The notes: generated from the sequence alone by a model not told the origin. Positions 1 to 18,514 are shown, counted from the first letter of the stretch. The stretch is DNA of 64,000 bases from Beroe ovata (GCA_946803715.1 CAMPET010000107.1:62001-126000), one strand, 5' to 3'. Numbers and translations: made by a program.

Positions 1-1917
1 GAAATGCGACAATAACAATTGTGAGTTAACATCGTAAAATTATTTATTAGTTTTAAGTAAAAAGGGAAGGATGATTCCACAATGAGCAAAATGCTACAGC
101 TAGTCGAGTCCTAGGAATCGAATTCAAGGTGTGTTCCATGTGAGTAGAAGCGAACCGTCAACATGAACAAAAGACTGTGAATCACCTATCATGTGCTACT
201 ATCAAATGGATGCCTTGTTTCAAACTATATATAACGAAATAAATGACCAAATATGGCATAATCAGTAACCTTCAGATGAACTGTCTATGAAGACGACAAA
301 AGTTAATTTCAGCCGGCACACACGTACGCAGACACACACACACAAGCAATGTGAAATCACTGGAAGTATAAACATGTCCGGCGTGGAATCCCAGTGTATA
401 ACATTGGGAATGGGAGGGAGGGGGTAATTTGATACGCCACCATATTGGAGAATACAAACCATGGGGGAAAGGAAGGGGTGTTGGAAATTATATTGTCGAG
501 ACTGTGAGATAAATCTCAGGAATAGATCGGGATCGATTGGCAATGATCCAGGAAATCTCATATGAGGAGAGAGATTAAGGCAGGGTTTGATAATAATGCT
601 GTGAGAGTGTGGAAACGAGTTGGAATTCGAGAAGTTTCCAACGTAGCAGTTGGAAAACATACGATGAAACACGCACAAGACTTATATAATACGACAGTGT
701 CAACATGTGCAGAGATAGCAGGAGGGGGGAAATTCAGGATTCCAAATTAGTACTTCTCGGGAGGACTTCAGTGTGCAAAATTTCCACAACACAACATTCA
801 AAGTATCGTGTTTCGTCATCTGACTGTAATCAGCGAACTGACTGTCAAAAGTGGGTCGTGAGTAATGAACAACAATATTGATCATACTGTGACCTAAGTG
901 ACGTAAGATACCAAAAGAGGTTGGGCAGAATGCTAAAGAAAGATCATAATTCATGGGTTTTATTGGAAAAATCGAGAACCAAAAGTTCAGCGAGTTATTA
1001 TAGTCGAACGAACACAATGATTACTGGGAATTCAATAACTGTTCATTATGTACTTATCATCAATAAAGACACGCGGACAAGCAACAATCGAGCAACAATA
1101 TGAGGATGCAACAATTTAGCAACCACTTTAAGTCACTTCCTCTACGCACACTAAAGCAACATTTATCCGGTGACTATTAACATATCTCTACTATCTCTCT
1201 CTCTATACACACACACACGGAGCTATACTCATCTCACTATGTGCTCCATGATACAAGGGAGATTTTATAAGATGCAACTTTAAATCTTGTGCACACACAC
1301 AACTATAATACAAGCGATTCACGCAGCTACTCCGTCATAAATCACACCACCACGGCATATTTAAAGCCACTTTGCCACTATTTGCGAGCCATTGGGGCAC
1401 ATCTTGTGGCCAGCATTGAATCAGTTTCATTCCGGTATAAAAACATATGTGGTGAACAGTGATCTCTTCAGAAAACAAAAACAAAATGAACGAGCGAACA
1501 TTCACAATCTCCTCAGCCCCCATCGAAGATAAATAAACATGAGTTTAAAACTACATAAACCTCCACACGAACATATCATTGGATTATGCCTTGGCCAACT
1601 TCGTTCCTTTCACTCATTATGCATACATAAACATGCCATCAAACCCCAGACAAACAAACACACTCGTAACACTCGTTACACTCTTTACACTCGTTACACT
1701 TTTTAAACAGGTAAAACAGGAACACTCGCGTGTATGAAGCATTGCCGAAGCGCATGGACTCAGCACACTTCTTATCTAATTATTTGTCAAGACTCATTAT
1801 GAGTGCTCGGGGTGAAGTAACTGGAAACCTGTAGTATGGTAACCGGAAACCTCAAACCACCCGATTTTCATCAACTCGCCTGTTTTCATAGAGCTATATC
1901 ATCACGAAAACACTCAC
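1..1917. other. Left-edge stretch, probable WNK 3' region, no gene resolved
   Basis: The WNK gene on the minus strand must end somewhere here, because the last exon I can place ends in a good donor at 1918. I could not identify its terminal exon. A 138-codon minus-strand open frame at 262-678 is a weak candidate but has no recognisable similarity. The stretch also holds short CA runs and a 9-bp tandem repeat at 1661-1705. Confidence 0.4.
1661..1705. repeat. 9-bp tandem repeat, five units
   Basis: Five consecutive units of the form CACTCGTTA: CACTCGTAA, CACTCGTTA, CACTCTTTA, CACTCGTTA, CACTTTTTA. Simple satellite, probably within a WNK 3' intron or flank. Confidence 0.8.
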
Positions 1918-4900
1918 CTTTCGATTGTTTCTCCCTGTTGACAGTATCCGGCACCTCGGTGACAGCAGGTGTCGGTGCTGTCTGTCCTGCGCTAGCTGAC
2001 ACCGGAACGGGTGCTGGCACCTCCTCAAGTTCTGACACCAGATCGGATTGCTTGAGCGTGGCAACGTCCCTGCTCGACTCTGGAGCTTCTGACTTCGTGC
2101 GAACTGGCTCCTGGACCGAGTACCGGCTTTGTCACAATTCTCAATAACCGGTGGATCAGTTACCATGGTTCATGAACGTTCAGTCACCATGGTGAAAGCA
2201 GAACCACCATAATCTAATGTCATCATACCATCTCGACCATGTCACGAGATTCCACATCTTACCTTGGTGCTGAGTGGTTGTATCTCCTCTGTCGACATCT
2301 CCTTGGTAACACTGGTAGAACTCGGGGCACTCTTCACCGACTCCTCTTTATCCGATGACACCGTGGTGTCACTCGTGACACCGCCTTCACTCGGTACCGG
2401 TGTCTTGGTTGTCTCGCCGCCCACACCGGTGACGGTGCTGCCACCACCAGCACCGCCGCCTCCTCCCCCGGCACGAGCTTCCTCCAGTTCTTGTTCTCGG
2501 AAACTGGAGGAGGGGAGTTAGAGAGGTGTCAAATTTGCTCGATACAGAAGAAAATGGCTTGTCCCCGTTAAATGTTGACCTATTTTCGTGCAATTATGAA
2601 ATAACAGGAAGCGTACTTTTTGATCTGTTCTTCTATCTGTTTCACCACTACCTGCTTCATCTCTTCGTTCTTAAATATTTTCTCTTGGAACTGAAAGTAG
2701 AACAAGGGTTACAACCAGCTCTATTAGTAGTTGACGACCACCAGATCACAGGACGAACAAACAAAACGACGCATGATTGAACATCAAAACGAAAGTCAGG
2801 GTGTCATGATAGCTCTCACCATTTCTTCCGCTAGTTTCTGTGGGATTTCCCGATCAAGATCTATCATGCACTGGAATCTCCGCCATGGCTCTCTTTTCTC
2901 CTCATTCCGTACACTCATCGCGATATTGATCTGTGGGGCAGAGCCACTACTAACAAAATATGATAGTTTTTTCCATCACGAGGATCCATGAAAACGTTTC
3001 TTGATTTTCGTTTTTCCAAATTCAGACGATTTTCCACCACTCATTCCTCACTTTCACGGCCGAAACACAAACCTTGTGAAGCTCAATCTGTAGCTGGTAT
3101 TTCTGTGCGTTCTTCTCCGAACCTGCGTCGCTCATATCAGACACCTTGTTAATCACCGTGACCTTCACGTCGAACTCAACAAAGAAGTCCTGTTCGTATA
3201 GCTCCTTTATAGATGCCCTGAAGATGGAAAATTCTCAACGTCTATAATCATAAGAATGTTATATTCGTCGCAAGCACGTACAAGTTCTTATATTGTTGTT
3301 ATAGCAGGCAACAGGTTCTTACTTGTACCTAACTATGTATAAAACAGACAAGTTTTGTGATACATAGGAAAACTGAATAAGACAGCTAAAAATCTCGCTG
3401 TATTTACCTGTCTTGGGCTTCTCGTTTGAGACACATGTCTATAATACGGCGCAAATTCAGATCCGTAACTTCTTCTAGAGAATTTGGTTTCACCCCCTGA
3501 AACAAATAGCTGTTGAGTTATAACACTTAAGTTGGAAAGAAATAATGTGACGCACACAATATGAAATATTGAGGTTATATATGTCCCGGATGTGCTTTAA
3601 CTTAACCCACTTTGAAATGATAAAAAGACAAGCAGTACACAACCATTTCTCAGAGAAAACGGGCAAAGCAATGGTAATTTTACAAACTCTCGTCTTAGAG
3701 TCGGAGCTAGCATACGCTCAATGAATGTATGTGTTCAACAAGATGACTGCTGACCATGGCATGGGTTTTCGTAAATAATAAGCTAATAGATGAGATGGTC
3801 GGAATAACCAGTGACACGGATGCTGGTGTTCGGTCGCAAGTTGCCGTGATCATGTTCTAACTGCTATCGCACGGTCAATGACAGGACATTTATGCCACGT
3901 TATTTTCTTATGTGAATCGCTATAAATAGTAACATGAATAGTGACTTGAAATTGTCGTAAAACTTTCGGTGTTAAGATTAGTTCTACTCTTGTCTCGGAC
4001 AGCTCTACTTACCATTGCAGTGAATCATTTTTGCCGCAATGGTCGTGAGTTGTGAATCACAAGTTTAGTCAAAACATGCTCAAACATTCAAACACTTACA
4101 CTGCTGACTTTCTTGAATATCTGTGCCGCATTTTGACACTCCATATAAGGATACTGATTCGTGACTATTTCCAAAACACACATTCCAAACGCGTAAACGT
4201 CGACTGCCTCGTTATACTTTTCCTCGTACATTTCAGGGGCCATGAACTCAGGCGTGCCTGGTAATGGTAAACATGATAAGTGCTTGGTAACCTGCTCCAT
4301 GGTAACTGCGTGGTAACACGTTACCATGGTTATTGCGTGGTATCACCACGTTAGTCAGATGAAGTATGTAAAGGATGTATATTGTACACCCAGCAGAGAT
4401 TATATAAGTCAAAACGCCCTGACATTTGACACTCTTTTACTTGCTTCTACATCACGAGACTTACCAATGACAGATTTGGCGTAACTGAGACGTCTGAGTT
4501 TGGCCAAGCCTAGATCCCCTATCTTGAGATATCCAATGGTCCCATTTACAAAAATATTATCGCACTGAAGCAGGTCGAATTTGATCATGTTGATAAGTGA
4601 TTTCTTCTGCTCAGTTGTGAGGTGTTAGGAACGAAAAAAGAAAGAAACCAGAAAAGTTTCTCCCCACGAACCTTAAGATCTCTGTGGATTATAGGCGGGC
4701 TCCTCGTATGGAGAAACTCCAGCCCTTTTAAAATCTGCAAACACCAACTCCTTAAAATCTTGGGTCGGACCTTTTTGAACCCCTTCAGATATCTGAAAGT
4801 GTGGTAAGTATAGGGGGAGAGGAGTTTGAGGGACGGTAACGATTTCTCAATCACACAGTTCACGCTGTCTAATTCCTGCACCCGATCTTAAAACTCACGC

Positions 4901-7294
4901 TTTGAGAGTCCCAGAACTCATGAGCTCGGTTACAAGTACAACTTGAGAACTCCCGTTTTCGTTGTTGTCCCAATAGTCATGCAGTTTCAGGATGTTTGGA
5001 TGGTTCAGAGTTTTCAGCATTTCAGCCTCCTCGATGAACCTCTTCCGTTCGTCTCGTGAAAACTTGTTCTTTTCCTGGTTAAATTATCATTCAAGACCAA
5101 CTGGAAGTTTTATTGCTAATTGGAGTATCATTTACTTTACATTACTTACCAAAAGTTCGCTCCATGCCACAGCGACCCCAGTTTCCGTATCAAGACCCCG
5201 AAACACACGCTTGAACGAGCCACACCCTATGACGTCAGCAAACTTGAGGAAGCGCCCATTCGGGCTTGTTTCCACTGATACCATATCATCTGATTCGACA
5301 AATTCCTTCTTCTTGCTGAATGAGTTGATTTTTATCGATATGAAAGAGATTCATACGATTCACACAGGTGGCCGATTGGTAAACATTATCCTGATTGTTT
5401 AGTAATCTGTAGTCTAAGGTCGGATGAATGGAGACAGTAATAAATACATCTGAGGTGCCCATTGCAGTTCATGTGTATTCCAGTTTGTGTATCCAACAGT
5501 TTTCATGGAATCGTGCATTTTACAGTTCAACGCGCGTCGGCGTATCAACCATTCTACAATTTGGAGGTGCAAACGCGCGTGAGCGCGCGAATCTAATCAC
5601 TAGAAAAGCTTGTGTCAGCTAGTAGAAATAGTTACAATCAGCTCTCCTGCATGCATGTGTGTGTGTGTGGGAGAGTTAAACGATAGGCTTTCATAATAAT
5701 AGGCGCAATGCAACAGTTTTCATTAACTACCTTTGCCCAACATTCCGTTTGGAGTATAATCTTAACACAGAGTGAGGGCTCAGAGTTGCGATGGAATTGG
5801 CAAGAACTGCATTAGATATCGGAGTGATGGGCAAAGGGGACAAATGGAGCAGATTTCTGGGTGGCTTCTTCAACCAAAACCTCGTTACAGTTTACACAGT
5901 CTTGACAAGCGAATGTTAATGAGTTCCATCATGGCATTCTAGGGTACGTATAGTAGCCAGAAATTAATTTCCAGGAGGGGCCCTCGACGAGCGAATCAAG
6001 TCGAGTTTGTTCAGCCAGTAACAGATTGACAGAACGGGGCTATGTAACGATTGGGGTACTTATTCGTCATAACTTGCTGACACCGATGACGCAACATTGT
6101 TTGCGATGGAATGTGTTGACACTTGACATCAATTCTCCAGAACAGGGCCGTGAGATGACAGAGTTTCCTTTTCCTCTCATCTTACTCACAGCGGTAACGA
6201 AGGAATGCTTGTTCATTCAGGTCACATCCTAAGAGTGGATGCGGGGGTCTGGGCATTCTAAAGTGGTTCCAGTAAGTAATGTATACAAGATGTTACTGAT
6301 TAATATAGGTCATGCAGTCATCAGTGACATCAAACAGGGAAAAATAAAATAAAACCGGTTTCAGCGCAATTCTACGTCACAGTTATGCCGCGATCTGCGG
6401 TGTCAACAAGTTGTGACGAATACTTACCCATTCGTCACACAGGCCTGTTCGAAGAACAGTGTCCTAAGTCCTTCAGTACTTGTGTCAGCGCAAGCCCCGC
6501 CAACCACTCATTTATAAATCGATATCAACAAATTGTGGATTTTCATTCTAAATATTGGCTTATCTGATACATTCAATCTCAAAAAGATAACTCCTATAAG
6601 AGCTTCGAATGCGAACACAGTCGCAAGGATAATATTGAGTCTTCACAGACTGGTTTTACTCATTGTAATGAGCAACGAGCGTCATATATTGATTTCCAAT
6701 TCGATATCTTATCTAGAGAAAAGATAAAAGAGGTCAGTAATGTGATACTCATGATTTCATTTAATGAAGACATTCTTTGATCCACCATGCTTCACTGCTT
6801 CTAATTCCGGGCATAACAGGCTCAGTAGTATTTGATAATATAAAATCGGGTCATCTTTTCATGGCTATCTAATATCTATAGTTGTCTTGCTTTAGTTTAA
6901 TAAATATCACAAATTGGCTATGTTTGGTAGAATTGAAATCTACTTAGTTTAAAGCCATATTCTAGTCTTCAGAATCAGGAAATATTTTGGATCATTCTAT
7001 CGTCAAGAATCATAGTAATCTTCACGACACTTAGGGTGCAAGTTAAGGGGACAATTTGGGTGCATTTGGGCCAATTGGGCCAATTGGGTGAATTTGCACT
7101 CTTGTTTTCACTTGCACACTTTGGTATACACTCAAACCTAATCAAAAGATAATGAAATTCACACCATATAACGTCATATTTCTCATATGGTGCTGTTTTT
7201 ATCAAATTATTTACCTTGTAGAATGATGTGGTTTCGGAGTCTCCTCTAAGGCAGACTGCTGTGACTGCACTTCAGGTTCAGATCCATTACTCAT
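1918..7294 (-). CDS. WNK: WNK (with-no-lysine) serine/threonine kinase, 3' end unresolved
   Basis: WNK kinases sense chloride and osmotic stress and phosphorylate OSR1/SPAK-type kinases that control cation-chloride cotransport. Exons read on the minus strand: 7215-7294, 5150-5315, 4899-5074, 4672-4792, 4465-4564, 4100-4257, 3408-3496, 3073-3217, 2820-2930, 2617-2690, 2263-2503, and one near 1918-2130 whose left acceptor is uncertain. Phases agree through 2263. Visible motifs: glycine loop GCGSFKRVF with the WNK-type lysine in the loop; VAWSELL where most kinases carry the ATP lysine; [26 protein letters not shown]. An OSR1-C-like domain follows ([20 protein letters not shown]), then a short coiled stretch and a Gly/Ser/Thr/Pro/Glu-rich tail. 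The start at 7294 gives [10 protein letters not shown] and joins in phase; an in-frame ATG further upstream is possible. The position usually held by Cys in VAWCEL is Ser here. Confidence 0.9.
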
Positions 7295-9302
7295 ATTCCT
7301 TGGTGTCTTTTTTACATACTTAGAACATGATTTGTTAAGGTACAATTGTCTATCAAAAGGATAGATCAAACATGAACAATGCGAATCAATTACAATCAAT
7401 CAGCTCTATCATAATGGGCTGATGTCAGCAATCCACCTGATCACAATTCACATGATCCAACAATTTCATACTAAATCAAACTGCTGGAATTAACCAAGTT
7501 TGAGAGGTGCTTTTGAGAAGGAGCAATGGAGCAGTGAGTCATGGCAATATATGTCAGTTCAGTGCAAGAAAATAGAGGTTTTTCATCACAACCTTCAGCA
7601 AAATGGAAAAACTGGAAATGATACCTAACTATCATTGCCACATTAAACTTGGTACAATGAAAGAAACATCCACCACTAAGGTCATATAGAATCTACTTGA
7701 AAGAATGATGGCCCAAGCACCTGAAAGCCAATCCCTTAGGAGTCATTACTTGAAACAATTACAGATGCAATAACAGCTCTTTGGAGGCCCCTCTCCTGAT
7801 GTGCTGTACATCCGCACATTAGTAGCGATATATCCCACTAGCAAGGGTGGGGATTTATCCCACAAATAGAAGCTTATCAAAACTATATAATAGTTTCATA
7901 GTAGTTTCTATTTAGGCAATTAACTTTTGAACAACAAAAGCTTTTTGACATATAGTCCCATATATGATATCATGCAAAGTAGATTTACATTTAGATTTTC
8001 ATTTGGAAAATAGATTTCATTGAGATCAAATAACTCAAAATCTTTTAGTTATAGTATCTTTATGCAATATCTATTCTGATATGCAATTGCAAACTGTGCG
8101 CACGTTGCGCTACAATTTGAAATGACGAAATATGTCATGTAAAATTTGAAAAGCCGCGCAGCGCGCGGAGTATCATTGGGCCAGGCAGCGGCGCAGTGCT
8201 GTTCCCGCGCTGCGTGACCCAAATACTCCGCGCGNTGTTGAAGTCGATTTTTTTCGTTCACCCCCTAATAGTATCTTTATGCAATATCTTTTCTGATATG
8301 CAATTGCAAACTGTGCGCACGTTGCGCGCGGCGCGCCGTTCATTACCCTGTTTGCTACAATTCGAAATGACGAAATGTCATGTAAAATTTGAAAAGCCGC
8401 GCAGCGCGCGGAGTATCATTGGGCCAGCTGCAGAGCGAGCGGCGCGGTGCGCGGGAACATGCAAATTTTCAAAAACACGCCGCGCGCAGCAATCATCAAG
8501 AAAACTCGCAAAAGATGCAGATATTTGTTCAAAATGTCGGCGCCTAATGAAACTGATAAATTGTTGAATTTATTTTGTGATTGTGTTTCATTTTGAGGTG
8601 ATTATATTAGGTTGAGTTCGATTCATGATCAACCTCAGTTTCATTCACCTGTAAGTGTAACACATATTCATTTATTTATTATGTAATGTATTATCTATGA
8701 GCATTATATGATAACAATCTCTTAGGTTGAACACTTCTCACTGATTGAATGCTTCTCGCACCTGCCAAAATATTTGTAATTTTTGCATGGATGCAGTTTG
8801 AAAGGTTTCAGGATATTTTACATGCATCAAGACACAAATCCTGAAGTTTGTAAAATTTATGGATGTATTAAATAAGGATCTGCTGTTATACCTATTGTGT
8901 ACTGTTTAACATGAGTGTTTTTGTTCTTCAACATGATTAACTTGTAGCTTTAATTAGTTAACTTAAGTATCAGCACATAGGAATAGGATTTTATTTTGAT
9001 GTGCTATAAGAATTAATGATAATGAATCAAACTTTTATATTTTAGTGGCAGATCAACTCATTGGAATGCACAGCCACAAAAATTATATTTATTTCTGAAG
9101 TGAATTGAGCTACATTATAATTCATTTCATTAAGTAACAAAACTGAAACTGCTGGAGGACACATTTTCTGAATAGCCTCTGTTGCAGAGCTAAATTGATA
9201 CTGTATATCTCATTTTATTCATTGAATATATCGTTTCTAGTTCATTAACTGTTTAGGCTGATTTTAAGTCATTGGGTTAAGATGTCATGAACTCATGCTG
9301 AG
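7295..9302. other. Shared upstream region of WNK (-) and KLC (+)
   Basis: About 2 kb separates the start codons of the two divergent genes. I see no further coding exon. It contains a duplicated CpG-rich element (8049-8480) in otherwise AT-rich sequence, and 5' UTRs or promoters of both genes are expected here. Confidence 0.6.
8049..8480. repeat. Two tandem copies of a CpG-rich foldback-like element
   Basis: The unit starting with ATAGTATCTTTATGCAATATC near 8050 is repeated near 8267. Both units run through TGCAATTGCAAACTGTGCGCACGTTGCG, then AAAAGCCGCGCAGCGCGCGGAGTATCATTGGGCCAG. The first unit has an internal inverted match (GGAGTATCATTGGGCC versus GACCCAAATACTCC) flanking GCGC runs. A related fragment occurs at 40033-40090 in a HELZ intron. 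One N lies in the first copy. Likely a non-autonomous transposable element. Confidence 0.6.
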
Positions 9303-13498
<4,196 letters not shown>

Positions 13499-14530
13499 CG
13501 CGTGATGGCCACACTCACGCGTTATGTGATCCCGCGTTGTTTACACACCCTCCTTTAACATAGCGTGCATTCTCGTACGTTTCGTTGTAAATATATAGTA
13601 GACAGATATATATTTTGTAGAGGATTTTGTTTTGCAGAGAATATATAATATGAAGTGTAAATGGGCAAACGGCAGGTAACGTTACTGTTTCATATGACGC
13701 CGGACACGTCATTGTGACGTCATCTTCACGTCGTACTGTGAGTTCAATGCTTGACTTGATGCCAATCATGCACGTCCTAATGTAACAGAACCTCGCGTGG
13801 AAGATAGACTTTAAAATAATGTTGTAAAAATGTTAAATAGTTGTTAAGATGATCATAGGGAGTCGTTGAACCTACTGGAAATAATTTACAGGTTTTGCGT
13901 ATTATCTAATGAGATCGTGCCTAACAAGTTCCGATCGAAGGGCAAATGGCGAGCAGCTCGATTTTATAAGGTAACAATAACACGGTTTTAAAATAACTTT
14001 GTAAAGCTGAAGCAAGGGTTTGTACGACACACTTGATTAACAACATACGTAAATCTGACTAAATGGACGATGGACATGTTTTATTTTACACATGAGAGAA
14101 GATTGTAGCTTTCTCCCCTAAAAAGGTGATCCATGACTTTTCACAGTCCAAGTGCCACTGCGTGACCATTGCGTGATCAGTGGAACCCGTAGTGTAATGT
14201 GATTTTGTTGCTGTACATTTAAATTATTGTACGTATACAAAAATGCTGATTCTCATTTACTTGTGGGATTTGTGATTCCTAGTCAGCGATTCCATCTCCA
14301 TAATATATGATATTCCCTTCATGATATGAAGGGGGTTCAGGTCCTGAACTTCAGGAGCAATGGTCATTGATCGTTTATAGCAGGGGTGAGGAAAAACAAG
14401 AATTAACCCGCCCAATGAGCCATGCCATTCGTCCCGAGTTCAATGGCATATATAGTAATGAATCCATAGTGAATTCTCATCAGTAAAAGAGATCTTGCTC
14501 CACTATCTAGATATTTCCATGTGAATTGCA

Positions 14531-14856
14531 CATACACACACACACACACACACACNNNNNNNNNNNNNNNNNNNNNNNNNNNNNNNNNNNNNNNNNNNNN
14601 NNNNNNNNNNNNNNNNNNNNNNNNNNNNNNNNNNNNNNNNNNNNNNNNNNNNNNNNNNNNNNNNNNNNNNNNNNNNNNNNNNNNNNNNNNNNNNNNNNNN
14701 NNNNNNNNNNNNNNNNNNNNNNNNNNNNNNNNNNNNNNNNNNNNNNNNNNNNNNNNNNNNNNNNNNNNNNNNNNNNNNNNNNNNNNNNNNNNNNNNNNNN
14801 NNNNNNNNNNNNNNNNNNNNNNNNNNNNNNNNNNNNNNNNNNNNNNNNNNNNNNNN

Positions 14857-14896
<40 letters not shown>
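14531..14896. repeat. CA microsatellite containing a 301-base assembly gap
   Basis: (CA)n flanks a run of N at 14556-14856. The true length is unknown. Translations across it are artefacts. Confidence 0.95.
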
Positions 14897-14898
<2 letters not shown>

Positions 14899-15893
14899 TC
14901 ATGTGTAAAATAGTAATAATTTATTAGCATGCACAACGCATATAGTGCACAGCTCCGTCGTGAATTATTTCCATGCGCAGTACCTCCATGTAAATTGTAT
15001 CAACTATAATTCCATTGCCAACAGTGGAACATATGTTGTTGAAAATAAGTGAATTCTTCTAGAAACATCCGCCTCACGATCAAACTTCAAGTAACTGTAC
15101 CAAGCACCAATTACTATTCAATAACAATTCCGTTTTCCCAGAATCATCTTATTAATTTCCTATTTTAACTCTAGCAAAATATAGGTATTAAGTATAATGC
15201 TGAAATGAATAGGTATGTAACTCCATGAGATCATTTTAATATCTGTTGTCATAGTTGATGATAACCGAAACATAATAACAAAATGATAATTACGATAATA
15301 ACTGTTGTACGATAACTACGTCATGTGTTGTAATGTTGCTGCAGTCTGTATGTTTGAGTGACAATGAAATAAACCCTGTCATCACGTAGTATAATATATG
15401 GGATGCATATCGAAAAGTGTTGTTTACATGAACCCCACCCCATCACAATTCGAACTTAGGTATGCCGAAATCAAGTATTACAATGATTGAATGGTGGGCT
15501 TTAAGTGGAAGGAATTGGGATTTTGACAGCTATTTCACTGAAATTACTATCTGCCTCGCTGACGTGTGTATACTAATTGGTGACTTGGAGGTTGTTTGTC
15601 GTCATGAAAGTCACAAGTGGTGACTCACCACTCAGTTCCCAATTCTTTCACAATTCGCCACTTCTCAAATTGCACTAAATACAGTTCACTATTATAAATA
15701 CAGCGCATTTCACAGCGCGTGTGTGTGTAACGTCGCTAGTTTCAACAATCTCGCTGCAATCTTATAGAGCCTACTGAAACAGAAACCTTGGTAGAAACTG
15801 AAACCTTGTGTGAGAGTTTATTTACATGAAACTATACTGTAGTGCATTGTTTACAGCCGATTGTGTCTGTGTGTTGTTTGTTAAACACTCGCA

Positions 15894-15956
15894 CATACAC
15901 AGTACACACACAGTACACACACACACACACACACACAGAGGACACACACACACAAT
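15894..15956. repeat. CA-rich microsatellite
   Basis: Interrupted CACACA tract with GTACACACA and GAGGACACACA interruptions; no coding signal. Confidence 0.8.
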
Positions 15957-18209
15957 ATAGACGTGTGTGTTGATGGAATTGTGTTTAACAACTTGGTGAT
16001 GGTAATAGTGTGTACAGCATTATGTACCCTGTTATTATAATACACATTACACAACCTTTAGGTTTTTGGTTCATGATATGTGTTCATTGTTCATTGTATG
16101 TAGGCCCTACCCTAATATTAGCTGAAGTCATCACTGTTATTTTGTATTGAATGTTACATCCAATGTACACTGCCCCAGCCCCCCTATGTCGGTACATATA
16201 ATGCGCCTGTTATACCAATGACTAAAATGCTGGTGACACTAACTATGTGTACTACATTAACTTATAACATACAAGACACAAGTGTGTATGTGTGTTTGTG
16301 TGTGTCTGTGTCTGTGTCTGTATGTGTGTGCCTCTTTGTCGAGGCGTTTGTCTTTCATATCCGTGTTTTTTTCGAATGACTTGCAGCAGAAGATCGACTA
16401 TTCCTATTGCACTGCCCAATTCCTGATTCATTTGCTACGTGCTAAGTATAGAATATAGGTAGTATTTTAACTATCGCATACATATGTTGTTTTGATATGT
16501 ATAATAGCATATTATGTTGTTACTAATGCCACTGTGCAAATGCAAAGTAGTTAAGAATGGACGTTGTTAAAATGTACATCTTGAAGTAGGTCAACAGTAG
16601 GAGTTAAGATTTGATTATCATGAACAGATCATCAGATGATTAGAACAGTAATCAAAGTTGAAAATTCTGTCGCATGATAGTATATCAATGACCCCCTGGT
16701 GAACCCCTGCTTACCCCCTACAATTTGCTTGACTTGTCTCCAAAAACAACTTATTATTTTAAATTCAGCTTTCATTTCGCAATATCCAATGATGAACAAC
16801 ACGGCAAATCTGTGACAGTCATTCCTCATTAACCATGACTGAACAGTCAGCGGGTAGCCATGGGTCAGTGGTAATTCACATGTGACACCATTCTGCACAC
16901 CCCACACAAACTCACAATGTGTTTCTTTATCTATCTGCAGGTCCGGGGTTGTATTTCACTGATAAAAGCCCCGAGACATAATTAAATTTCAATTTGTATG
17001 TGTTTATGCTTGTGTTTTCACATGATGCAAATTTACCATTGAAAAGTCGCCAAAATTCTGGCAAAGGTTGGAGAAATGCGTTTTCCCACGGATTACTGTA
17101 GGGAGCATTTTCTTCAAGGTCTTTGTGATAGAGAAACAATGAATAGGTCGACCATTGATATGTTGAGAGCGAATAGGAAGCTACGAAATGACACTCCCTC
17201 GACACCAATGATTCTGTGTGTCATGGCACAACGTGTCCTATTAATTCCACATATTTGTGTGTATAAATATCACTCAATTCCTCATTGAAGTAAGCGAACT
17301 TGACATTGTATAACTTGTGTCTTTGTTTATTAGTGTGAGTGTGGAATGTTATGAGCATTATCTACAGTACAGTTCATTTCTAATTGAGTAAGAATGACAC
17401 TCCAGTCCCTCATGGAAATGTTGTAGTTCATCCTATGGATCAAATCTTGCCCATTAAAGGTTCCTTCTTACGAATTGTCGGTCATAACATGACATCATCA
17501 TTAGAAACGTGACTTGTGTAGCCTCTCTTTTCCCTTTCCCAGAGTGTATCGAGTTTAGTAGATTCAATGATATGCCACAGATTGAATTAAAGAATACAAC
17601 GCAATAATTCTTATCACTTAACATATGGAAATTAAGATTAATCTGAAAGTAGCGAGCACTTTGTATGTTTGTTTGTCGATGTTTATGTGTTGTTTTGGTT
17701 CTTGTCTCTATTTCTGAATGATAATTGTGGTATTTCATGAGCTAAGTTGACCTGACATACGGCTTTAATTCACATACACTCCACTGTATACATCATCACG
17801 GCATTCAGTGTTCACCAGTGTCTAACGGCTTATAACCTTGGAATTTAGAACAATGACTAATAGTGTGATATTATGTGATCATTTCTAAGTTGTCTTAATT
17901 CTGACTATGTCGAGTGATATTTGTTGCTAATACCAATGTGTAGGTTATGAGAACTCACGGGCCTTGGTTTCATCGCCCAATGGGGCGAAAATTATACTGG
18001 TTATATTATCATTTTGGCAAATCGTGGCCGTTTTTGGAATAACTGTAGCGCGCGAGAATAGCCTCGCTGATGAAAGTAGCGCGCTTGTTGGCACTACCGA
18101 AGCGCGCGTAGTTTGCGTACTCTGCGCGCATGCACTGAACACCAGTGCAGGGTTGAGCAGCCGTCTGGCAATTAGACAATTGCCACTCCATGCTATAGTT
18201 AGCTGTTTT

Positions 18210-18304
18210 TGTAGGATTTTACCCTACCGTCGGTGCGCGCGATTTTCAATCCGCCCCTTGCCAGGGATAAAATCCCGCCAGCAAGGGTAGGGTGAAATCC
18301 TACA
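18210..18304. mobile_element. 95-bp foldback MITE, family A, with 9-bp target duplication
   Basis: Terminal inverted repeats TGTAGGATTTTACCCTACC and GGTAGGGTGAAATCCTACA enclose a CpG-rich core. The element is flanked by a perfect direct repeat AGCTGTTTT (18201-18209 and 18305-18313), which is what a transposition target-site duplication looks like. No coding capacity. A 9-bp duplication is typical of Mutator-type elements. Confidence 0.8.
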
Positions 18305-18408
18305 AGCTGTTTTCTATTACATTAAAGTCAACTGCTGCTTGGCCGCGTCTGATGGCATGATATAATATAAGTTTGCGCGCGCAAAACGAAATTCTCTACA
18401 GTGCAGGG

Positions 18409-18514
18409 CCGATTTGCCGAATGTTATCTGTCTACTGTTTCTCGCGCGCGGCTTCATCGATGAATGCGCGCGCGTCGCAAGAAACAGTGGACAGATAACA
18501 TCCGGCAATTCGGC
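18409..18514. mobile_element. Palindromic element, family C
   Basis: Long imperfect palindrome. The left arm reads TTGCCGAATGTTATCTGTC, then ACTGTTTCTCGCGCGCG; the right arm reads its complement ending ACAGATAACATCCGGCAA. The centre holds CTTCATCGATGAATGCG. A relative lies at 56986-57113. Confidence 0.7.

Noticed and set aside
262-678. 138-codon minus frame as the WNK terminal exon
   Set aside because: No similarity and it runs into a CA repeat; kept only as a possibility.
7295-7399. Upstream extension of the WNK first exon (MIVIDSHCSCL...)
   Set aside because: Cannot be excluded, but it has no resemblance to WNK N-termini; the ATG at 7294 is preferred.
14403-14936. Long open frames across the CA repeat and N gap on both strands
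   Set aside because: They consist of microsatellite and undetermined bases; no coding content.
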